Source: Spirosoma foliorum
GTDB lineage: Bacteria > Bacteroidota > Bacteroidia > Cytophagales > Spirosomataceae
DNA length: 64,000 nt
Assembly: GCF_014117325.1 (NCBI RefSeq)
Contig: NZ_CP059732.1
Location: 6,337,001-6,401,000, forward strand
Direction: 5' to 3'
Under the pieces are notes generated by a model, which saw only the letters and a program-made list of their open reading frames with translations, was not told the DNA's origin and searched no databases. Positions 36,846-46,501 of the stretch are shown here, piece by piece (the stretch's first letter is position 1; the number at the start of each line of letters is the position of its first letter). The position numbers and the translations under genes were made by a program.

Positions 36846-38555
36846 ATGAAAACGCACCTATCAATATTACTTCTCTCGGGGCTGGCGGGCAGCGTTACTG
36901 CCCAGACGCCAACACCTGATGCCAATACATTAATGAGCCTGGGGCGCTTCGAAGAAGCTGCCCAAGTCCTGAGTCGAACGGCTCAGCAAAGCCCATCGGA
37001 TCAAACTATATTCGACGCTGGCTATGGCTATCTCCGGGCAGGCAAACCTGATTCGGCCCGTGCCTGGTTTTATAAAGGCATTTCGATGGATGACAAACGG
37101 ATTCCATTAAACCAAACAGGCTCGGCCCTGACCTACCTCGTACAAAACGATAATGCAAATGCCGACCCTAAACTGGAGGAAGTCATCAGCCGGAGTAAAG
37201 GCAAAAACGCCGACATTCTGTTTCGAATTGGGGAAGCCTACACAGGCTATCTAACCCCCGGCGACGGCTCCATTAAGCCCCGCTATCCAAAAGCAGTCAA
37301 TGCCGCAAAAGCCATTGACTACCTGAACCGGGCAGCCGATCGGGACAAGAAAAATCCGGCTATCCAGTTGGCCCTCGGCGATGCGTATTATCTAAACAAA
37401 GATGCGGGTACGGCCGTCACCCGCTACGAAAGTGCCCTTGAACTGGGCATGAACCCATCGCGGGTGTACCAACGGATCGGCGATATTTACTGGCAGGGCC
37501 GCAACCTGAATCTGGCCGTGGAGAACTATAAGAAAGCCATTGAAGCCAGTGCCAACTACGCTCCTGCTTACAACCAGTTAGCCGAACTGTATTTCCTGGT
37601 CAACCGCTACAAAGAAGCCGCCAACTACATTGATCAGTACGTGAACGTATCGAACGATAAGCGTCAGGAGACACTGTTACGGCAGGCTCAGTTTCATTTT
37701 CTGGCTAAAGATTATCAGCGAGCGGTCAACCTGATCGATAGCAACCGCACCGCATTAGCCCAGAATCCTATTGTGTACCGAATTGAAGGCTGGGCGTATT
37801 CGTCCTTGAAAGAACCGCAAAAAGCCATTCAAAATATTAGTACGTTCCTGGAAAAAGCACCGGGAAAGGCTATGCCCGACGATTACAAATACCTCGGCAT
37901 GGCTTATATGGGTATCGAAAATCCCGGCAGTGATTCACTAAAAGCAGTCAATGACTCCATTGGCGTGACTTATCTGGCCAAAGCTGCTCCCTTCGATACG
38001 ACCGAGAATCTGTATAGCGTCATGGCCAAGTACTATTACCGGGCCAAGAAACACCCCGAAGCAGTAGCCACCCTGGATTCGGCCGCAAAGCATCACTTCA
38101 AAGCGGATGTGCAGGATTTATTTCGTTATGGGATGAGTAACTATACGCTGGGTTTTCAGCGGGATAGTCTCGGGAAGTTAGTACGAGACACGGTGCGCTT
38201 CGCCCTGGCCGATTCGGCATTGGCACTAGCGCAAAAAGCCTCCCCTGATTATGCCCCAACGGTGTTGTACAGGGCCAAAGCGAACTACTATGCCTACGCT
38301 CCCGAAGAAGCCGTTCGGAATGGGAAAGCGAAGCCCTACTTCGAGCAGTTCATTAGCATGGTTTCAGATAAAGAAGAAGAACGGAATCGCTATAAGAAAG
38401 ACCTGTTGCTGGCCTTCAAGTATATGATTTCCTACAACGAACTGGTTACCAAAGACGATAATGCCCGAACTGAATGGCTGAAGAAAGGCCTTTCATTATT
38501 CCCGGAAAATAAGGACTTAGCCAAGATTGCTGCTCCTGAAGCAGACAGTCAATAA
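36846..38555 (+). CDS. Secreted tetratricopeptide-repeat protein
   Basis: The N-terminal signal peptide (MKTHLSILLLSGLAGSVTAQ) is followed by about 545 residues of TPR-type helix pairs (ALGDAYYLNKDAGTAVTRYE; VYQRIGDIYWQGRNLNLAVE; APAYNQLAELYFLVNRYKEA). Such proteins scaffold periplasmic or outer-membrane assemblies. It is followed by a terminator and preceded by array I, so it is a single-gene unit of the proposed regulon. No catalytic domain is visible. Confidence 0.88.
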   Translation: MKTHLSILLLSGLAGSVTAQTPTPDANTLMSLGRFEEAAQVLSRTAQQSPSDQTIFDAGYGYLRAGKPDSARAWFYKGISMDDKRIPLNQTGSALTYLVQNDNANADPKLEEVISRSKGKNADILFRIGEAYTGYLTPGDGSIKPRYPKAVNAAKAIDYLNRAADRDKKNPAIQLALGDAYYLNKDAGTAVTRYESALELGMNPSRVYQRIGDIYWQGRNLNLAVENYKKAIEASANYAPAYNQLAELYFLVNRYKEAANYIDQYVNVSNDKRQETLLRQAQFHFLAKDYQRAVNLIDSNRTALAQNPIVYRIEGWAYSSLKEPQKAIQNISTFLEKAPGKAMPDDYKYLGMAYMGIENPGSDSLKAVNDSIGVTYLAKAAPFDTTENLYSVMAKYYYRAKKHPEAVATLDSAAKHHFKADVQDLFRYGMSNYTLGFQRDSLGKLVRDTVRFALADSALALAQKASPDYAPTVLYRAKANYYAYAPEEAVRNGKAKPYFEQFISMVSDKEEERNRYKKDLLLAFKYMISYNELVTKDDNARTEWLKKGLSLFPENKDLAKIAAPEADSQ

Positions 38556-38590
38556 ACTCATTACTTTTTCATAGTTGAACATGCCGATTC

Positions 38591-38628
38591 AAACCGCTAC
38601 CAGAGCTATGATCTCTAGTAGCGGTTTT
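38591..38628. terminator. Bidirectional terminator
   Basis: AAACCGCTAC (38591-38600) pairs with GTAGCGGTTT (38618-38627), with an inner AGAG/CTCT stem and a T run on the plus side. It separates the TPR gene from the convergent repeat protein. Confidence 0.8.
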
Positions 38629-38647
38629 GTGTTGGTCGCAAAAACGT

Positions 38648-40207
38648 TTATTTAGCTATTAGTTGCTTCACTAACCGTTTTAGTTTAGCAATTTCTTGCT
38701 GTTGTTGCTCTAACATCTCGATACGCTTTACTTGCTGTTGATTCTCTCGTTTAACAATTGCAAATTCCGCCTGTTGTTGCTGACTGGTCTTCTCCAACCT
38801 AATACTATACAAGGTCAATTCCTCTATTTTCTCCAATAAAGTAGCATTCAACTTGGTTAAATCCACTCCTTCTTTAAGCACTTGCTCTGCCGAGGAAATT
38901 CTCGGCAAATGACCCCACTGCTGAACGTAGCGCGACACCTCCACTAATGGCATTAGCTTGTAATCTGGATGAAACACACGATCTGCCCACTCATCGGGAT
39001 GGTTAATCCGCAACTTATAGCGAGCCAGCACCACATCTCCTTGCTCATTGACACTCAGAAATTTGTCGGTCGATGCTATAGTTGGACTCCCACTGGTCAA
39101 CTGTTCCAGACGCATTCCTGACTCGTGGTCCTTAGGGCTACGAATATGGAGCCGGGCTGTAGGTGAACTAGTACCGATACCTACATTAGCTTCATTTCCC
39201 AGCACCACTGCGTTACTCACGCGTACGGTAGCTCCAGCTCCAATGGCGGTGGCATGGTGCAGAACCATAGATTCAGCACGGGTCTGGTGACCAATCAAGG
39301 TGTTACTTACTCCTGCCCACTGACCTGCCCCAGCCTCTCCACCAATTATGACATGATGCCCACCGCTACCATCGCCTGCCTGAGTGTTATAGCCCATGAG
39401 CACGTTGTCGTCACTGGTTGTAATTGTTGTACCGGATTGGGGACCAATAATAATGTTATTACTACCGGTAGTATTGTTTTTACCTGCTTGGTAGCCGAAA
39501 AACGAATTTTGATAGCCTGTCGTATTGGCATAGCCTGCACTAACTCCTAAAAAGGAGTTTGAGCTCCCTGTTGTATTGGTAGTGCCTGCATAAGCACCAA
39601 CAAAAGAATTATCACCACCTGTCGTGTTTGCATAACCCGCATTGTATCCTACAAAGGAATCTCGTGAGCCTGTCGTATTGTTGTAACCTACAGTGGCTCC
39701 TAAAAACGAATTCGCAGCACCTGTCGTGTTAAAAAAGCCCGCGGAGGCTCCTATAAAAGAATTACCAGAGCCAGTGGTATTGAAAGCGCCCACCTGGTAA
39801 CCTAAAAAGGAATTATTACTGCCTGTCGTATTTGCATAACCTGCATTGTAGCCTACAAAGGAATTTTGCCAAGCAGTCGTGTTGTAATAGCCAGCGTTAG
39901 TTCCTATAAAGGAATTTGCACTGCCTGTCGTGTTTGCATAACCTGCATTGTAACCTACAAAGGAATTTTGCACACCTGTCGTATTATTGTAGCCCGCCTG
40001 ATAACCTACAAAGGAATTTTGCCAGCCGGTCATAGTTAGATTCCCCGCATTAGTCCCAATCAACGTATTGTTAATACTTGGAGACGACGAATTGGCTGTT
40101 CTTTCCACATAGTTAGTTTGAGCTTGAGCGAGAGTTGCAATGAGATATAGACAACCGAAAATACATACCCAGAGGCTGCTTTTAATCGTATGTATAAAGA
40201 AATACAT
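38648..40207 (-). CDS. Secreted repeat protein with beta-helical head and C-terminal coiled coil (tail-fibre-like)
   Basis: A signal peptide (about residues 1-30, ending LAQAQ) is followed by eleven 17-residue repeats of the form NTTGSxNSFxGxxAGxx (about 75-261), a pattern of trimeric adhesin or tail-fibre head domains (YadA-head-like beta helix). A second region (VLMGYNTQAGDGSGGHHVII; TAIGAGATVRVSNAVVLGNE) continues this. After ARLHIRSPKD the C-terminus contains a Gln/Glu coiled coil (KIEELTLYSIRLEKTSQQQQ). It is probably surface-exposed. Bacteroidota often carry such bZIP-annotated or tail-fibre-domain proteins; the role is unknown, adhesion is likely. Confidence 0.8.
   Translation of the reverse strand: MYFFIHTIKSSLWVCIFGCLYLIATLAQAQTNYVERTANSSSPSINNTLIGTNAGNLTMTGWQNSFVGYQAGYNNTTGVQNSFVGYNAGYANTTGSANSFIGTNAGYYNTTAWQNSFVGYNAGYANTTGSNNSFLGYQVGAFNTTGSGNSFIGASAGFFNTTGAANSFLGATVGYNNTTGSRDSFVGYNAGYANTTGGDNSFVGAYAGTTNTTGSSNSFLGVSAGYANTTGYQNSFFGYQAGKNNTTGSNNIIIGPQSGTTITTSDDNVLMGYNTQAGDGSGGHHVIIGGEAGAGQWAGVSNTLIGHQTRAESMVLHHATAIGAGATVRVSNAVVLGNEANVGIGTSSPTARLHIRSPKDHESGMRLEQLTSGSPTIASTDKFLSVNEQGDVVLARYKLRINHPDEWADRVFHPDYKLMPLVEVSRYVQQWGHLPRISSAEQVLKEGVDLTKLNATLLEKIEELTLYSIRLEKTSQQQQAEFAIVKRENQQQVKRIEMLEQQQQEIAKLKRLVKQLIAK
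39425..39985 (-). repeat. Coding tandem repeat, 51-nt period, eleven units
   Basis: The unit encodes NTTG-x2-NSF-x-G-x2-AG-x2 (17 aa); copies vary mainly at the x positions while the NTTG/NSF/AG frame is kept. The repeat is inside the surface protein gene and is not CRISPR. Confidence 0.85.
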
Positions 40208-40328
40208 AGTTTATTTTTTCAAAATATTAGTATTACTATAAATAACCTTTATTTCATTTCAAAAGTATAATTAAATACTCTAAATATAAAAAACAAACTA
40301 TAAAAATCCATCCGTATCAAAACGATGA

Positions 40329-40351
40329 AGGGCCGGGAGGCCCTATTTTTT
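40329..40351 (+). terminator. Terminator-like hairpin without an obvious upstream gene
   Basis: AGGGCC-GGGA-GGCCCT followed by ATTTTTTG has intrinsic-terminator form on the plus strand, but the only nearby gene start (40207) is on the minus strand. The rest of 40208-40446 is AT-rich with no recognised gene. It might end a small RNA or an antisense transcript. Confidence 0.5.
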
Positions 40352-40446
40352 GCATCAACCTCGCACTGAAAACTCTAATATAGATTAGATAATTATTACG
40401 ATAATATTGATTACCAAGCCTTTTTCATCAGTCCTCTGGCAGTTAT

Positions 40447-40502
40447 TCTAAGTAAATTCTAAGAAATTTCTAAGCTAGCCTTTAATCGTGTTAGCCTATT
40501 TG
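40447..40502 (+). promoter_or_regulatory. 11-bp direct-repeat array J and promoter
   Basis: TCTAAG 40447, TCTAAG 40458, TCTAAG 40469, CTTTAA 40480 (weak box 4), TTTG at 40499 (19 bp after box 4). The RND efflux operon starts at 40588. Confidence 0.65.
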
Positions 40503-40587
40503 CCGATGGTATCCTTATGTTCAGTCAGAAAACTGGGCAGAGCGATACCAAAAGGATCATTTACATCCTAACCAACCACTTTCCCTT

Positions 40588-41721
40588 ATGCAATCTTATT
40601 CAGGCCTACTTGCCTTACTTAGTACGATTATACTGGCCTCCTGCTCAGCTCATAGCGAGAAAAAGCAGGAGTCGGCGCCAACACTCCCGGTCATTCAGTT
40701 AACCCAACAGGATGCCACCCTCGATCACGATTATGCCAGCAACCTGGAAGCCGTGCAGAATGTGGAGGTCCGGGCCCGGGTAGCGGGCTATCTGGATAAG
40801 ATTCTGGTCGATGAAGGAAAGCCCGTTCATAAAGGACAGCTGCTATTTCAACTCAACCCAACTGAATATCAGGTGGAAGTAGACCGGGCACAGTCCAGTC
40901 TGGAGAGTGCGATGGCCCAGGCCGAATCAGCGGAAGTGGAAATGGGCCGGGTGAAACTGCTGGTCACTAAAAATGTGATTTCGCCTTCTGAGCTAAAGCT
41001 GGCCAAATCGAAACTGGAAACCGCCCGGGCGGGTATCAATGGAGCCCGATCCGCCCTGAACAAAGCCCGGTTTCATGTCTCGCTGACCAGTATTCGGGCT
41101 CCCTTCGACGGGGTTATCAACCGACTTCCCTTCAAACGGGGTAGCCTGATTGAAGAGGGCGCTCTGCTGACTACCCTCTCCGACCTGAGGGAGATGTATG
41201 CCTATTTCAATGTATCGGAGAAAGAATATCTATCCTTCATCAAAAAACGGCTCGACCCCGAAAAAACGACCGTTCGGGAAGTCGACTTGCTGCTGGCCGA
41301 TGATTCGCCTTATCCCTATAAAGGCAAAATCGAAACCACCGAAACGGTCTTCGAAGGCAACTCCGGTACCATTGCGTTCCGGGCTACTTTCCCCAACCCC
41401 AAACGCCTGCTCCGGCACGGGGCTACGGGCAAAATTCGGCTGGAGACCGACGTGGACGATGCCATTCTGGTGCCTCAACGAGCCGTTTTTGAAGTGCAGG
41501 ACAAAAACTTCGTGTATGTCGTTGACGCATCCAATAAAGTCCGAAGCCGAAGCTTTATCCCCAGCAGCCGGGTCGACCAGTTTTACATCGTTCAATCGGG
41601 CCTAAAGCCTGGCGATCGTATTGTCTACGAGGGAATTCAGAGCCTCAAAGATGGTATGCGCATTGTCCCGAAAGCACTTCCCGCCAAACGCCTACAGGCC
41701 CTCTATGCGTCGGCCCGCTAA
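40588..41721 (+). CDS. RND efflux periplasmic adaptor (membrane fusion protein), lipoprotein
   Basis: Lipobox LASC at the N-terminus (Cys about residue 19) makes it a lipoprotein of the inner membrane. The order of barrel-sandwich (RVAGYLDKILVDEGKPVHKG), alpha-hairpin (about 90-150) and beta-barrel domains (SIRAPFDGVINRLPFKRGSL) fits the HlyD_D23/MFP family of AcrA-type adaptors. It links the RND pump at 41751 to the outer-membrane channel at 44947. First gene of the operon and downstream of array J. Confidence 0.94.
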   Translation: MQSYSGLLALLSTIILASCSAHSEKKQESAPTLPVIQLTQQDATLDHDYASNLEAVQNVEVRARVAGYLDKILVDEGKPVHKGQLLFQLNPTEYQVEVDRAQSSLESAMAQAESAEVEMGRVKLLVTKNVISPSELKLAKSKLETARAGINGARSALNKARFHVSLTSIRAPFDGVINRLPFKRGSLIEEGALLTTLSDLREMYAYFNVSEKEYLSFIKKRLDPEKTTVREVDLLLADDSPYPYKGKIETTETVFEGNSGTIAFRATFPNPKRLLRHGATGKIRLETDVDDAILVPQRAVFEVQDKNFVYVVDASNKVRSRSFIPSSRVDQFYIVQSGLKPGDRIVYEGIQSLKDGMRIVPKALPAKRLQALYASAR

Positions 41722-41750
41722 TAAATGACTCGTAACGACTCCCCATACCT

Positions 41751-44700
41751 ATGTTTACTATATTCGTTAAACGACCTTTACTCTCCACCGCCATTTCGGT
41801 CCTGATTGTGCTGATGGGCGTGCTGGCCCTGACGGGGCTGCCCGTTACACAGTTTCCCGACATTGTGCCCCCATCGGTCACCGTAACCACCAGGTACACG
41901 GGAGCCAGCGCCGATGTCTGCGTCAAGGCCGTGGCTACCCCGCTCGAACGAGCCATTAATGGGGTGCCCAACATGACGTATATGACGTCCATTTCGGGCA
42001 ATGATGGCACGACCCTCATCACGGTGTTCTTTAAAGTGGGGACCGATCCCGATCTGGCGGCCGTAAACGTGCAAAACCGGGTGACGACCGTCATGGACGA
42101 GCTGCCCGAAGAAGTCATCAAGGCGGGGGTCGTGACCGAAAAAGAGGTCAACAGCATGCTGCTGTACCTCAATATTGTCAGTGATGATCCAAAAGTGGAT
42201 GAAAAATTCATCTACAATTTCGCCGACATCAATGTGCTGGCCGAACTGAAGCGGATTGACGGGGTGGGTTTTGCGGCCATTATGGGCAGCCGGGATTACT
42301 CCATGCGGGTCTGGCTCAAACCCGACCGCATGACCGCCTATGATGTATCGCCCGACGAAGTGATCGCCGGTATTCGCAAGCAGAATGTCGAAGCGGCTCC
42401 GGGTAAAGCGGGCGAAAGCGCCGACCGCGATCCCCAAACGCTTCAATATGTACTCCGCTACACGGGTAAGTTTTTTGAACCGGCTCAGTACGAAAACCTC
42501 ATCCTGCGCACCAACGCCGACGGCTCTCCCCTGCGCCTGAAAGATGTGGCCGACGTGGAATTCGGCTCGCTGGATTATGGCGTTCTCTCCAAAAACGACG
42601 GACGTCCCTCGGCGGCCATCATGCTCAAACAACGGCCCGGCTCCAACGCCAGCGATGTGATTGCCAATGTAAAAACGCGGATGGCCGAACTGAAAGAAAG
42701 CTCGTTTCCAACCGGCATGACCTACAATTATGCCTACGACGTGTCGCGGTTTCTGGATGCCTCTATTCATGAAGTTGTCCGTACGTTGATCGAAGCCTTT
42801 GTGCTGGTGTTTATCATCGTGTTCCTGTTTTTGCAGGACTGGCGGTCCACGCTGATCTGCGCGCTGGCCGTACCAGTGGCCCTGATCGGCACCTTTGCCT
42901 TTATGAGCCTGATCGGCTTCTCGATTAACCTGCTCACCCTGTTTGCCCTGGTGCTGGCCATCGGAATTGTGGTCGATAATGCCATTGTGGTGGTAGAGGC
43001 TGTTCACGCTAAAATGGAGGAGTCCCACCTGACGCCCCGAGCCGCTACCTTTTCGGCCATGAGTGACATTGCCGGCGCCATCGTGGCCATTACGCTCGTC
43101 ATGTCGGCGGTGTTTATTCCGGTCGCCTTTATGTCGGGGCCGGTGGGTATTTTCTACCGGCAGTTCTCGCTCACGCTGGCCATTGCGATTGTCATCTCCG
43201 GTGTCAATGCGCTGACCTTGACGCCCGCTCTCTGTGCGATTCTGCTCCGCCCCGTACACGGCGAGCAAAAAGGGCTGCTGGGTCGCTTCTTTGCCAAATT
43301 CAACCGGGGGTACGAATCGCTGGCGGGTAGGTATCAGGGATTACTCCGTCGGATGGCCAACCGGAGCGTTATCACCTGGGGGCTGTTACTGCTCTTTATC
43401 GTGGCCACCTGGGGCATCAGTATTGTGCTGCCGGGCGGTTTTATCCCGACCGAAGATCAGGGCATGATTTACGTCAACGTGACCACGCCCGCCGGGGCCA
43501 CCGTCGACCGAACCGAGAAAGTCATGGATGCCATCGAAGCGGTGGCCTCGGAGCAGGAATCGGTTGAGAACGTATCAACGCTGGCGGGCTATAGCCTGCT
43601 GACCGACGGGGCGGGGGCTTCCTATGGCATGGGCATGATTAACCTCAAGCCCTGGGAGGAGCGCCACCAGTCGATGCAGGAACTGATTGCCACGCTGGAA
43701 GAAAAAACCAAAGGGATTACCGATGCGACGATTCAGTTTTTCCCGCCCCCTACCGTACCTGGCTTTGGTAATTCGAGTGGCTTTGAGCTCCGTATGCTGG
43801 ATCGGGGCCGCAGTGGTGATCTGAATCAAACGGCTAAGGCCGCGCAGGATTTTATAGCGGCCCTGAAAAAACGGCCCGAAATCAGCGATGCCTTTACCAG
43901 CTTCGATCCTAATTTCCCCCAGTATCTGCTGCATGTCGATCAGGAGAAAGCGTCCCAGAAAGGCGTTTCCATCGACAACGCCATGAGTACGCTGCAAACG
44001 ATGATGGGCAGTTATTATGCGTCCAACTTCATCCGCTTCGGGCAGATGTATAAAGTGATGGTGCAGGCGGCCCCCAGTTACCGAACCAAACCCGAAGATG
44101 TGCTGAACATGCGGGTCAAGAACGACCAGGGCGAAATGGTACCCTATGCCAACTTCGTTACCCTGGAGCGCGTTTACGGCCCCGAGCAGCTGACCCGTTA
44201 CAACATGTACACCTCGGCCATGATCAATGGCGATGCGGCCCCCGGCTATAGCAGCGGTGACGCGATCCGGGCTGTTCAGGAAGTAGCTGCTCAGACGTTG
44301 CCCAAAGGCTACGCGTATGAGTGGTCGGGTATGTCGCGGGAGGAGGTCGAGTCAGGGAACCAGGCGATTTACATTTTCGCGATCTGTTTAGTGTTCGTGT
44401 ATATTCTGCTGATGGCGCAATACGAAAGTGTGTTTTTGCCGCTGTCGGTCCTGCTGTCGCTACCCACGGGCATATTCGGGTCTTTTTTCTTTCTCTACCT
44501 GATGGGCCTTCAGAACAACATCTACGCGCAGGTAGCACTGGTGATGCTCATTGGCCTGCTGGGTAAAAACGCCATTCTGATCGTTGAGTTTGCCAGCCAG
44601 CGGCAGAAGGAAGGTTTACCGATTGTGAAAGCAGCCATCGAGGGTGCGGTTTCCCGTTTACGCCCGATCCTGATGACTTCCTTCGCCTTTATCGCGGGCC

Positions 44701-44969
44701 TGATTCCGCTCTGCCTGGCAACGGGTGCGGGTGCGTTGGGCAACCGATCCATTGGAACGGCAGCGGCCGGGGGTATGCTGACGGGTACGTTGTTCGGACT
44801 GGTCATTGTACCCGGTCTGTACGTGTTCTTCGCCAAACTCGCCGAACGCTTTCAAACCAAGCCGCCAGTTGATGACGACCCGCTGGATCATCACGCGCAG
44901 GCGACCGAAATCGACATGATTGAACTATCCACCCAAACGCACGTCAATGGAAAAGTCATCCCCAAATAA
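41751..44969 (+). CDS. RND multidrug efflux permease, HAE1/AcrB family
   Basis: The 1072-aa inner-membrane pump expels drugs using the proton gradient. Two sets of six membrane helices surround large periplasmic loops. Family marks: FVKRPLLSTAISVLIVLMGV at the N-terminus, VLAIGIVVDNAIVVVEAV with the proton-relay Asp pair in TM4 and LIGLLGKNAILIVEFA in TM10. It starts 30 nt after the adaptor and its 3' end overlaps the channel gene by 23 nt, so the three are one operon. Substrates cannot be read from sequence. Confidence 0.95.
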   Translation: MFTIFVKRPLLSTAISVLIVLMGVLALTGLPVTQFPDIVPPSVTVTTRYTGASADVCVKAVATPLERAINGVPNMTYMTSISGNDGTTLITVFFKVGTDPDLAAVNVQNRVTTVMDELPEEVIKAGVVTEKEVNSMLLYLNIVSDDPKVDEKFIYNFADINVLAELKRIDGVGFAAIMGSRDYSMRVWLKPDRMTAYDVSPDEVIAGIRKQNVEAAPGKAGESADRDPQTLQYVLRYTGKFFEPAQYENLILRTNADGSPLRLKDVADVEFGSLDYGVLSKNDGRPSAAIMLKQRPGSNASDVIANVKTRMAELKESSFPTGMTYNYAYDVSRFLDASIHEVVRTLIEAFVLVFIIVFLFLQDWRSTLICALAVPVALIGTFAFMSLIGFSINLLTLFALVLAIGIVVDNAIVVVEAVHAKMEESHLTPRAATFSAMSDIAGAIVAITLVMSAVFIPVAFMSGPVGIFYRQFSLTLAIAIVISGVNALTLTPALCAILLRPVHGEQKGLLGRFFAKFNRGYESLAGRYQGLLRRMANRSVITWGLLLLFIVATWGISIVLPGGFIPTEDQGMIYVNVTTPAGATVDRTEKVMDAIEAVASEQESVENVSTLAGYSLLTDGAGASYGMGMINLKPWEERHQSMQELIATLEEKTKGITDATIQFFPPPTVPGFGNSSGFELRMLDRGRSGDLNQTAKAAQDFIAALKKRPEISDAFTSFDPNFPQYLLHVDQEKASQKGVSIDNAMSTLQTMMGSYYASNFIRFGQMYKVMVQAAPSYRTKPEDVLNMRVKNDQGEMVPYANFVTLERVYGPEQLTRYNMYTSAMINGDAAPGYSSGDAIRAVQEVAAQTLPKGYAYEWSGMSREEVESGNQAIYIFAICLVFVYILLMAQYESVFLPLSVLLSLPTGIFGSFFFLYLMGLQNNIYAQVALVMLIGLLGKNAILIVEFASQRQKEGLPIVKAAIEGAVSRLRPILMTSFAFIAGLIPLCLATGAGALGNRSIGTAAAGGMLTGTLFGLVIVPGLYVFFAKLAERFQTKPPVDDDPLDHHAQATEIDMIELSTQTHVNGKVIPK

Positions 44970-46443
44970 GCCAACACGTAATATCGCGGCAATCAAGCCA
45001 TTACACCGAATACGGGCTATGTTGGCTCCGTGTAGTGTTACCTGTCTACTCTTCCTAAGCGGTTGTCAGTTACCCAATACTGTACTTCAGTCCGCCAACC
45101 GGCCCCTACCTGTTTCCTTTGCAGGCCAATCGGATTCGACGGGGATTGCCCGGCAAAACTGGCGGACGTTCTTTGCTGATCTCCAGTTGACGCAGCTGAT
45201 TGACACCGCCTTAGCCAGTAATCTGGATCTACGGATCGCGACCCAACGGATCGAGATGGCCCGCGCGTCCTTCCTGTATAGCCAGGGGGCGCTGGTCCCT
45301 CAGGTCAATGCCGTGGCGTCGGCGGGAGTTGACCGATACGGGCAGTACACCATGAACGGGGTTGGGAATTACGATACCAATTTATCGGATAATATTCGGG
45401 GCAAGCAACTAACGCCCAACCCTACTCCCGACTATTTTTTGGGTGCCCGCAGCAGTTGGGAAATCGACATCTGGGGCAAGCTGCACAACCGAAAAAAAGC
45501 GGCCTACCTGCGCCTGCTCGCGTCGGAGAAGGGCCGCCATGCCGTGATAACCGCCCTGGTGGCTGAAATTGCCCGGCACTACTACGCCCTGCTGGCCCTG
45601 GATGGTGAACTGGAAATTCTCCAGAAAAACATTGACTATCAACAGAATGCGCTGGAGCTTGTCCGCATCCAGAAAGAAGCGGGTCGGGTCACAGAACTGG
45701 CCGTTCAGCAATTCTCGGCCCAACTCTTGAATACCCGAAGTCGGCAGGGGCAGGTACGCCAGCAGATTGTCGATCATGAGAATCAGTTAAACCGCTTACT
45801 GGGTCGCTATCCGCAACCTATTGCCCGGGGAAAATCCCTCCAGGACCGCGACCTTCCCGGCCAGGTACAGACGGGTATCCCGGCGCAGATGCTGGTTCGC
45901 CGACCCGACATCCGACAGGCAGAACTTGATCTTCAGGCCGCCCATATTGACATCGACGTTGCCCGAGCCGAGTTTCTGCCTAGCCTGAACCTGACAGCTT
46001 ATTTAGGTCTAAACGCCTTCCGGACGGGGGTGCTGTTCAACCCGGCGTCCCTGGCTGCGGGTTTGCTGGGTGGTTTGTCGGCCCCCATCCTGAATCGACG
46101 CGCCGTGAAAGCCAACTATCAGCAGACGGTGGCACAGAGCCGGGAATCGTTGTATCGGTATCAGCAGGCTATTCTGACGGGCTTCAGCGAGGTGTCGACC
46201 CAATTGCGGGGCGTCGAGAATTACCGTTCGGTGGCCGAGTTGCAGGCGCAGGAAGTAGCCGTTTTGGAACAGGCCGTCTCGACATCAAACGATTTGTTTC
46301 GGGGTGGGTATGCCTCCTATCTGGAAGTGATCACGGCCCAACGGAGCGTGCTGGAAGCCGAACTGGCGCTCATCACCACCAAGCAGTCCCAGTTCCTGGC
46401 CCTGACGGATTTGTACCGGGCGTTGGGGGGCGGTTGGGAGTAG
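44947..46443 (+). CDS. Outer-membrane efflux channel, NodT/TolC-type lipoprotein
   Basis: ATG 44947 (MEKSSPNKPTRN) is used because it overlaps the permease end and precedes the lipobox LFLSGC; the frame opens earlier at 44920 inside the permease gene. The roughly 500-residue protein has two OEP domain halves (SNLDLRIATQRIEMARASFL; VRRPDIRQAELDLQAAHIDI) with long helices forming the periplasmic barrel. Third gene of the RND operon. The trimeric channel crosses the outer membrane. Confidence 0.93.
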   Translation: MEKSSPNKPTRNIAAIKPLHRIRAMLAPCSVTCLLFLSGCQLPNTVLQSANRPLPVSFAGQSDSTGIARQNWRTFFADLQLTQLIDTALASNLDLRIATQRIEMARASFLYSQGALVPQVNAVASAGVDRYGQYTMNGVGNYDTNLSDNIRGKQLTPNPTPDYFLGARSSWEIDIWGKLHNRKKAAYLRLLASEKGRHAVITALVAEIARHYYALLALDGELEILQKNIDYQQNALELVRIQKEAGRVTELAVQQFSAQLLNTRSRQGQVRQQIVDHENQLNRLLGRYPQPIARGKSLQDRDLPGQVQTGIPAQMLVRRPDIRQAELDLQAAHIDIDVARAEFLPSLNLTAYLGLNAFRTGVLFNPASLAAGLLGGLSAPILNRRAVKANYQQTVAQSRESLYRYQQAILTGFSEVSTQLRGVENYRSVAELQAQEVAVLEQAVSTSNDLFRGGYASYLEVITAQRSVLEAELALITTKQSQFLALTDLYRALGGGWE

Positions 46444-46501
46444 ATCGGAATACTCTCGAAAAAACTATAATTTTACCTGGTGTCAACAAATCTAAATTAT
46501 T

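Noticed and set aside
39425..39985. Regular direct repeats that could be mistaken for a CRISPR array
   Set aside because: The period is 51 nt with divergent copies in one open reading frame encoding NTTG/NSF motifs; there are no identical repeats with unrelated spacers and no cas genes.
41778..43268. Long open frame of 496 codons on the minus strand inside the RND permease
   Set aside because: It is antisense to a gene with strong family motifs; its His/Gly/Arg-rich translation is an artefact of codon bias.
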